The notes under the pieces were generated by a model. It was not told where the DNA came from. It saw nothing but the letters and a program-made list of their open reading frames with translations, and ran no database searches. Both the position numbers and the translations under genes were made by a program. 64,000 nucleotides of DNA, taken from the NCBI GenBank assembly GCA_020744425.1, contig JAGMUV010000003.1, positions 992,001 through 1,056,000 on the forward strand. The letters run 5' to 3'. Below, piece after piece: positions 57,035 to 64,000 of the stretch. Position 1 is the first letter of the stretch. Every line of letters begins with the position of its first letter. Source of the stretch: Dactylonectria macrodidyma (taxonomy: Eukaryota; Ascomycota; Sordariomycetes; Hypocreales; Nectriaceae).

Positions 57035-57779
57035 ATGCCGACCTTTTTAAACGATAACGCTGGCATGTCGACTGCAGACGATGCTTCCCATTCCATCAAT
57101 TGCCAAATGAGATCAAGATGATGATGCTCGATTTGCAGTGGAATACGACTACGCCTACATGCTCCCATGGCCTGGGGACTCTTCCACGGAACATGCACCT
57201 CTCGAACACGCGCCTCTTGAAAATACGTTTCCTCGTTGAGACGAGGAAATCAGAACCCCAATCCTCACCCTCCTTCAACAATTTGGACCTTCAGAGAACT
57301 CGATTTAGCTGGGAAGGTCATGCAAGGCGTCGCAAAGAGGCGAAATATCGCAATGCAAATCGTGTTAGACGTAGGTGTCGCTACTTTGACCGACCATGCC
57401 CGCTTCAGACGTGGAAACGCTTCGCAGAAAGAATTACCTTTGCAGCCTTAAAAGAGGTAGGTTCACGACCTCGAGGCACTCGTTTAATCCAAAGAGGATG
57501 CGATTCCTATTAAATCATTTTGTGTGGCCGTCACGTCAAGCACTATTCTCTACCCGACCAGCGGCCTTCATTTGTTACCCAGTATGCAATGGAGAGCTGC
57601 CAGAAGTCCGCTATCACACCCTTTCAAGCATTGGAGAATCTACCATGTGCAGCAGCACACTTTATTCATCCCGCGTCGCTGGAGTAAAAACCCGTGGATC
57701 AATTATTAGGTGTGTGGTACGATCAACGCGACGCCCCATCGGCGCAGAGCCGAAAGTTGGAAGAGTGTTAAGGCGTAAA
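57035..57779 (+). pseudogene. Decayed gene remnant, possibly 2EXR/F-box-like
   Basis: No single frame is open, but coherent protein-like pieces succeed each other on the plus strand with about three frame changes: a short start (57035), then FPFHQLPNEIKMMMLDL (from 57085), then VEYDYAYMLPWPGD (from 57138), then a helical piece with FRELDLAGKVMQGVAKR (frame of 57236). That last frame runs on to 57779, broken by TAA/TAG codons near 57450 and at 57707-57709, and includes ARSPLSHPFKHWRIYHVQQ and NPWINY. The FHQLPNEIK start resembles the 2EXR/F-box-type opening F-x-x-LP-x-E-I that is common in expanded fungal families. The stops could each come from a Gln codon by C-to-T change, as RIP would cause. 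The original function is unknown, and the 2EXR link is tentative. Confidence 0.4.
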
Positions 57780-58340
57780 ATATGAAATCGCGGGGTCATG
57801 GCGGCCGATCAGTTGAGTTACAATTATTTACAAACTATTTAGAAGGAAATACGAATGTCTTGATCAAGGCACTGGCACACAAAACCAGTCCAGGCCAGGA
57901 CTGGGCCGAAGCAGGGAGAGCTGGAAAAGAGGAAAGAAACGACAGTCAATCGGCGACGCAATTACCAGTCTAGCTTAACCCAAGGCAATTGCCATCAGAT
58001 ACTCACATCTAAATACACAACTCACTTTGATCATCATCCGATTCTCTCACTATTGACACACACCCTAATCAATTACAAACCGCACAGTAGTAATAGAGAA
58101 AGCTGTCATCTCATTGGCCAAGTTACTAACCTGGTCAGTCCCAGCAAACCACCTGCCTAATTCTCCAAGGACCTTTTGCACCACGACGTGAAGCTAGCTT
58201 ATCACGGGATCACTTGATTACGCCCTCTTAAATGGATAACTAACGCGACTAGAGTAGATAACCCCCCGGGACGGCATCTTTTCAACGTCCAATCTTTCTC
58301 TCTCTACTATCCTAAGAATAACTGTTTTTCATCAACAAAC
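57780..58340. other. Intergenic, ABC transporter promoter
   Basis: 560 bp upstream of the ABCC transporter. The last 60 bases are C/T-rich with a plausible leader. No repeat or factor site stands out. Confidence 0.5.
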
Positions 58341-61300
58341 ATGAACTCATCCTCGCCTCATTGTGCGCCTTCTGCCGATGGCGCGTTTGGCCCCATGATC
58401 GACGCTGAATGCCGTCACGGAACCGACTTCACCATCGCATTTGAGCAATCCATCCTCGTTCTGCTTCCCGCCTCGCTTCTTCTCCTCGCAGGCCCGTTTC
58501 GACTCTTCCAGCTGCGCAACGCGTCCATCAAAGTTGCTGGCCATCGCCTTCGACATCTCAAGCTGGTTAGTGAAGTTCCGTACCTATCCGCTCAGTCGCC
58601 GCGTTATCATCCTCCATCTTGGTGGAGTCGAGATTGACTAGCTAAACCCAACAGACCGCCATCGCCATCTTGGCCACCCTGCACCTTGCTCTCGTGGTTC
58701 TCTGGGTCACGCAACCTGCTGGTACTCTTTTTAGTCCCGTGTCTGTCGCTGCTGCATGTGTGTCTCTGGCCTCGAGCCTGGTGTCTTGTGTCCTTTCGTA
58801 TGCCGAACATGTCAAATCTCCCCGCCCATCCTCCCTTCTGAATGTCTTCCTCCTCGTATCTTTGCTGCTCGACGCGGCGCTGCTCCGCAGTCTGTGGCTG
58901 CTGCCCTCGTCCGCCGTGCATGTCTCCCTTCCGGCCGTCTTTACAGCTGCCTTCTCGCTCAAGGCCGCTCTCGTCGTCCTCGAGGCCTGGGACAAGTCGG
59001 CATATCTGGTTGCCCGCGCCGGCCCGTATGCCCCGGAGGTGACGGCCGGTCTATACGCTCGTGCCGTATTTGCATGGGTCACACCTCTACTGAAGACTGG
59101 CTTCAAGAGGCTGCTAAAGCCCGTGGATTTATTTGCACTGGATGAGGACATGGGGGCGGCCGGCTTGGTCGAACGCTTTTGGTGGCATTGGAAAAAAGGT
59201 CCGGTTTGTCTCTTATATAGCTACCTACTTCCATATTATTACAATCACCCTTAAACTCGTGATGTCCTTGTACTAAAGGTTTACCCAGCGCCATCAAACC
59301 ACAACTGCCGCCTCATTCGATGCTGCATCGTCACGTTGCGGTGGTCGCTCGTCGCCGTCGTCATCCCACGACTCGCCCAACTGGCCTTCACCATATGCCA
59401 GCCCCTCGCCCTGAACCGGTTCCTCGTCTTTCTCGACGACTCATCTGAGCCCGCTGCCGTCGGCTACGGGCTTGTCGCCGCCTACGGACTCATCTACTTT
59501 GGCATCGCCGTTACCCAGGCTCTCTATTGGCATCGCAATGGTCGATCCGCCACTATGTTGCGAGGAGTCCTGGTCTCGGCCATCTTCTCCAAGGCCACTG
59601 AGACGAGTATTACGGCAGCGGATGATTCAGCGGCCGTCACTCTCATGTCGTCTGATGTAAGCTACTATTCCAGCCACCGTTCCGAAGCTCATTGGTATGC
59701 AGGTCGAAGTTATTGTCCGTGCCGTGAAGGAGATTCATGAATTCTGGGCAAATATTATTCAGATTGGCATTGCCACTTGGCTACTCAGCATTCAGATCGG
59801 ATACGCTGCCTTAGGTCCCATCATCGTCTCTTTTCTTGCTCTCCTTGCGACGATAGGAGTGGCGCCGCTTGCAAAGAAATGCCAGGTCGCGTGGTTACAG
59901 AAGACGCAAAAGAGAATTGGTGAGCACAATGCATACCCCAATACTTCCCACAAATTTCTCAACATATACAGGAATCACATCCGCCATGATCGGCCATACC
60001 AAGAGCATCAAAATGTCAGGTTTGGCCCAGAGACTCTCCGATACCATCGCAAACCTTCGCGTTGAGGAGATCAAGGCATCCAGACCATTTCGCGTTGTCG
60101 GCAGCATCACCTCTTCAATCGCTCAAGTGCCACTACTGCTCTCGCCCGTACTAGCATTTGCCATGTTCCAGAGCGTCGCCACCAAGTCCAGTCAACCACT
60201 TGACGCGACCAGGTTGTTTTCTGCCCTCTCTCTTATAGTCCTCTTAGCCCAGCCTCTCTTCTGGATGTTCGAGGCCGTCCTCGATATGAGTGCTGCTCTT
60301 GGCGCTTTTGATCGCATTCAAAAATTCCTCGTGCAGGGTTCACGTCGAGAGTATCGCCAAGTCCACTCACCAGCGGTACCCGAGACACCACACAGGCATG
60401 ATTCAGAGGCGATTGAATTACAGGTCTTGAGAAATAACATATCATCATCCCCAATCAGCGCCATCTCGGAAGATGTTGCTATTGACGTTCGAGGGGCAAA
60501 TTTTGCGTGGTCCGAAGAGCGAAAGGTTCTACAAGATGTCACATTTACAGTTAAGCGCGGCCAATTTGTTCTTTTACTTGGGCCAGTCGCATCTGGAAAG
60601 AGCACTCTCTTGAAGGGTTTGCTCGGGGAAGTCCCAAGCACCACAGGTCGCGTCAGTCTGGCTGGTAGACAACTCTCCTGGTGCGACCAAACCCCTTGGC
60701 TCTTAGTATGTAACCCATCACCGATTCATCCTGCCTCAGCTAATGGACTAGAACAAATCCATTCGAGAGAACATCATTGGATATTCCCATTTCGATCCAA
60801 GCTTTTTTGACATTGTTGTCAAAGCATGTGACCTTGAGAAGGATCTCCAACAGTTGTCAGAAGGAGATATGACTCTTATCGGAAGCAAAGGACTCGCCCT
60901 CAGCGGTGGCCAAAAGCAAAGAGTCGTAAGTACAAAAGATTAAGTTCCTCGACATTTGCTGACCACTTCCAGGCGTTGGCTAGGGCAGTGTACTCCAAAC
61001 CTCAGCTTGCGCTGTTCGATGATGTCTTCAGCGGTCTAGACAACCACACTGCACAACGGGTCTTCAAGAACGTCTTTGATCATAATGGCCTCCTGAGGCA
61101 ATTTGGCACGACAATTATTCTTGCCATCCAATCAGGTATGCGCGCCTGAATTCGAACGTGTATTCGCCGTTTAATATTCCCATAGCGAGCTTTCTCTCAT
61201 CTGCAGATCTGTTCCTCTGTCTTGAAGGAGATGGGAAACTCTCTCAGCAGATAAGTGTCGATCATCTTCGAAAATCTAGCGAGTATGCAAAGGCGTTTAT

Positions 61301-63552
61301 TAAGAACAGCACTGGCTCTACCGCTTCTGGCCACGAAGATTCCGTCAAGCTCGCCGAACAAAATGGCGTGGTAAGCGACAACACCAAGGACAAGCCAGCT
61401 AAGGATAAGCAGCTCGATAAACGCCGCCAACTAGGTGACAGAACCGTATACCGCTACTATTTTGGCAGTATAGGGCACCTATTCGTCTGCACCCTCGTTG
61501 CTTTGGAGATTGTGTGGGCATTCTTGGAGAGTTTCCCCAGTTCGTCATGCACCTACCCTAAACACCAAATTTGGACACACATATACTGACGCCTACACAG
61601 CTGTGTGGTTGAAGTTCTGGACCGATGCCAATTCGGAGAATAAAGGCCACTCAGATGGCTATTATCTTGGCGTTTATGCTGCGTTGCAGGTCGTGGGCGT
61701 GATCTGGTTCGCTATGCTCATTTGGTGAGAGCTTCGAAGACAAAAGCGAGGATATTAGCTAACCTAGTATTCAGGTTCGTGCTTGTTCACATTGCGGCCA
61801 GGTCTGGAATTTCTCTTCACCACAAATTGCTTTGGACAGTCATGAAGTTTGTTTAGCCACCTTGAGACTTGGTAACATGCTGACCACTTTAGGGCCCCCC
61901 TGTCTCTGTTTACGACCACCGACCTTGGTTCCATTACGACGAGGTAGGCCTCTTCATGTGGACGAACGGTCTTAGAATTCACCTGTTCTAACACCGTTGA
62001 CAGGTTCTCTCAGGATATAGGAATGGTGGACAACCATCTGCCTCTCGGTCTCGTCGTTACACTCGCCAGTGTGTAACCCCTTTCTCAGTCGAATTATCTC
62101 CTCTCTAACAGACCAACAGGCTTCTTCGGTGTCATCGCCAAGGCTGCTCTGCTCGCTGCTTCTTCATACTATGTCGCCATTTCTTTCCCCTTTCTCGTTG
62201 CTCTATACTTCTACCTCCAGCGCGGCTACCTCCGCACCTCGCGTCAGCTGCGTCTCCTCGACCTCGAGGAAAAGGCCCCCGTATACACCCAATTCCTCGA
62301 GACGCTCGGCGGCCTTGCGACTCTTCGCGCCTTTGGATGGACCCCGGCCGCCATCGAAGCCAATCACATTCTCGTCGACCGATCCCAGCGGCCGTTTTAC
62401 CTGCTGATCATGGTCCAGCGCTGGCTCGTCCTTGTGCTGGACCTGACCACCGCTGCACTGGCGCTCTTGGTCGTGGGCTTCGCCGTCATGCTCCGCGGCG
62501 ACGTGGATGTGGGACTGACAGGCGTGTCTCTCGTACAGCTTATCGGGCTCAGCGAGACGCTCAACATGCTGATTCAGTTTTGGACTTCGATAGAGACCTC
62601 GATCGGCGCCGTGGCACGCATCAAACAGTTTGCAGAAGAAACGAGGGAGGAGAGCCTGCCTGGGGAGACCCATGAGCCGCCAAGAGCATGGCCGGACAGA
62701 GGGGAGATACAGATCCAGAGCTTAACGGCATCCTACGAGACCTGGGAGGAGGTAAAGGTTCTTGACGGGGTCAGTCTCGACATCAAAGCAGGAGAGAAGG
62801 TAGGAATCTGCGGTCGAACAGGGAGGTAAGCAGACTCTTGACAAAGACTACTCCTGGTGGATAATTCGACAACTGACCTCCTCTTACCAGCGGAAAATCC
62901 TCTTTAATCCTCGCACTTTTGCGTCTCCTTGACCACTCCTCAGGTACCATCACCGTCGACGGTCTGCCACTAACCTCGCTCCCACGCGAGACGATCCGCA
63001 CGCGATTCATCGCCATCACGCAGGACCAATTCGTCCTCCCCGGCACGGTCAACCAGAACATCGATCCATTTCACACCTGCTCCACGGCCGACATTATAGA
63101 AGCGCTCCGCCTGGTTGATCTGTGGGACACCCTCGCGGACCGCGGGGGCCTGGACGCGCCGTTCGAGGAAGACATGCTGAGCCACGGGCAGAGGCAACTG
63201 TTCTTCCTGGCGCGGGCCGTGCTTAGGAAATCAATTGGGCGAGTGGTGCTTCTGGACGAAGCGACGAGCAGGTAAGTCTATAAGGGGGGTGGGGGTTCCA
63301 TCTTGGCACTAAGAAATGTGCTGACAATAGAGCAGCGTGGATCGAAAGACGGAAGAGGTTGTCAAGAGGGTAATTGAAACCCAGTTCAAAGAGCATACCG
63401 TCGTGTCCATTGCCCATCGCCTCGATACGATTGCTGACTTTGATCGAGTCATTGTCATGGAGCACGGCAATATTGTTGAGACTGGGAAGCCGAACGATCT
63501 ACTCACAACGAGATCCAAGTTCAAAGCGCTTTGGGATGCTAACCTTGGGTGA
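58341..63552 (+). CDS. ABCC (MRP-type) full ABC transporter
   Basis: A 15-exon gene for 1469 aa. Exons: 58341-58565, 58655-59203, 59279-59656, 59703-59919, 59972-60705, 60752-60925, 60973-61135, 61186-61539, 61601-61724, 61775-61846, 61893-61943, 62004-62068, 62120-62825, 62891-63271, 63336-63552. Lengths sum to a whole number of codons. MRP-type pumps export drugs, conjugates or metabolites. Layout: TMD0-like N-terminal helices (1-190), TMD1, NBD1 with GPVASGKST (about 660), LSGGQKQRV and LALFDDVFSGLD, TMD2 from FPTVWLKFWTDAN on, then NBD2 with GRTGSGKSSL (about 1270, split by an intron), LSHGQRQ and VVLLDEATSSVD. NBD1 has Asp in place of the catalytic Glu after Walker B, the asymmetry usual in ABCC. 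Exon 2 ends with a GTTTGT donor, and exons 10-12 are very small (51-72 bp); these are the weakest junctions. The location (vacuole or plasma membrane) and cargo are unknown. Confidence 0.93.
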
Positions 63553-63665
63553 AGTTACTGCAGTCCACATATCTAGGCAAGGAGTGAGACGGTGCAATGC
63601 GCGTCTCTTGTACTATTCGTCGCTTCGTTTGGGTATCATTATCATCGCGTACCAAATCTATATGT

Positions 63666-64000
63666 CTATTCGTCCCTCTCCACGACCACGAACCTGCCCT
63701 TGCCAGCCCTTGCCGCCCTGATGTGTCTCTCGATATTCTTGGCATTATCTCCTGCCTGCTTATGGAACTCTTTCCCCATCTGGTGTGGAATATCCTTTAG
63801 TTTCAGTCCCGTACAGAGCCGTAGGTTGGTGATCTTGCCCCAGTTGGTAACCCAATCGACATGGTCATGGTCAGATTCAGCCATCAGGGCTGGAAACCAT
63901 GGCGTGCAGCCGGTGAGGTCCAAGTATTCCAGCGCGTACAGGTTTCTGCTTAACAGACGCAGGACAAGCAGAGCCTCGCTCCAATCGTGCCCGGCCGGGT
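63666..64000 (-). CDS. C-terminal end of a leucine-rich protein (runs off the right edge)
   Basis: The last 111 codons of a minus-strand gene, open to the edge without a start. It shows LRR-like spacing, SEALLVLRLLSRNLYALEYLDLTGC then WVTNWGKITNLRLCTGLKL, and ends in a basic stretch (NIERHIRAARAGKGRFVVVERDE). This resembles the C-terminal end of fungal F-box/LRR-like conserved proteins. The function is unknown. The stop at 63666-63668 is only 113 bp from the ABC transporter stop, so the two genes converge closely. Confidence 0.65.
   Translation of the reverse strand, partial: PAGHDWSEALLVLRLLSRNLYALEYLDLTGCTPWFPALMAESDHDHVDWVTNWGKITNLRLCTGLKLKDIPHQMGKEFHKQAGDNAKNIERHIRAARAGKGRFVVVERDE

Noticed and set aside
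1..64000. CRISPR array, bacterial-type operons or intact transposon
   Set aside because: No regularly spaced repeats, no transposase or reverse transcriptase motifs and no long terminal repeats were seen; the window is eukaryotic.

Overview
The window is nuclear DNA of a filamentous ascomycete. Genes are split by short introns (about 43-130 bp, nearly all GT-AG, with CTAAC-like branch points). Proteins are fungal in type: Ime2-type kinase, Stc1-domain protein, CSC1/OSCA channel, Spo7, fungal SLATT protein. Promoters carry pyrimidine-rich tracts, and there are no operons. Sordariomycetes, perhaps Hypocreales, is my inference from protein style; no marker gene fixes the species.

Left part (1-24 kb) is gene-poor. 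It holds the 5' end of an Hsp70-like gene (minus), an Ime2/ImeB-type kinase (minus), a 9.6 kb interval with no convincing gene, a six-exon Stc1-domain gene (plus) with a GC-AG intron, a mitochondrial pyruvate dehydrogenase kinase (minus), and a coiled-coil protein of unknown function (plus).

Middle part (24-54.5 kb) is dense. A flavin amine/L-amino-acid oxidase, a zinc-type (MDR) oxidoreductase and a nitrilase lie side by side, with GATA-factor-type sites in the spacers, and look like a small nitrogen-metabolism cluster. Then follow a CSC1/OSCA-type channel, a CLD1/ABHD-type lipid hydrolase head-to-head with a Spo7-like subunit (both lipid genes), a GNAT acetyltransferase, a GT31-like glycosyltransferase whose DxD motif reads D-D-R, a fungal SLATT two-TM protein head-to-head with TRM1 (which keeps two in-frame starts), a diacylglycerol/sphingoid kinase-like protein, and an ABC-F ATPase.

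Right part (54.5-64 kb) holds a gene-free stretch, the decayed remains of one gene near 57.0-57.8 kb, a 15-exon full-length ABCC transporter (1469 aa), and the 3' end of a leucine-rich protein on the minus strand at the window edge.

Exon structures were worked out by eye from splice signals, reading frame and family motifs. In every multi-exon model that is complete in the window the exon lengths sum to a multiple of three. No tRNA, rRNA, CRISPR array or intact transposon was seen.
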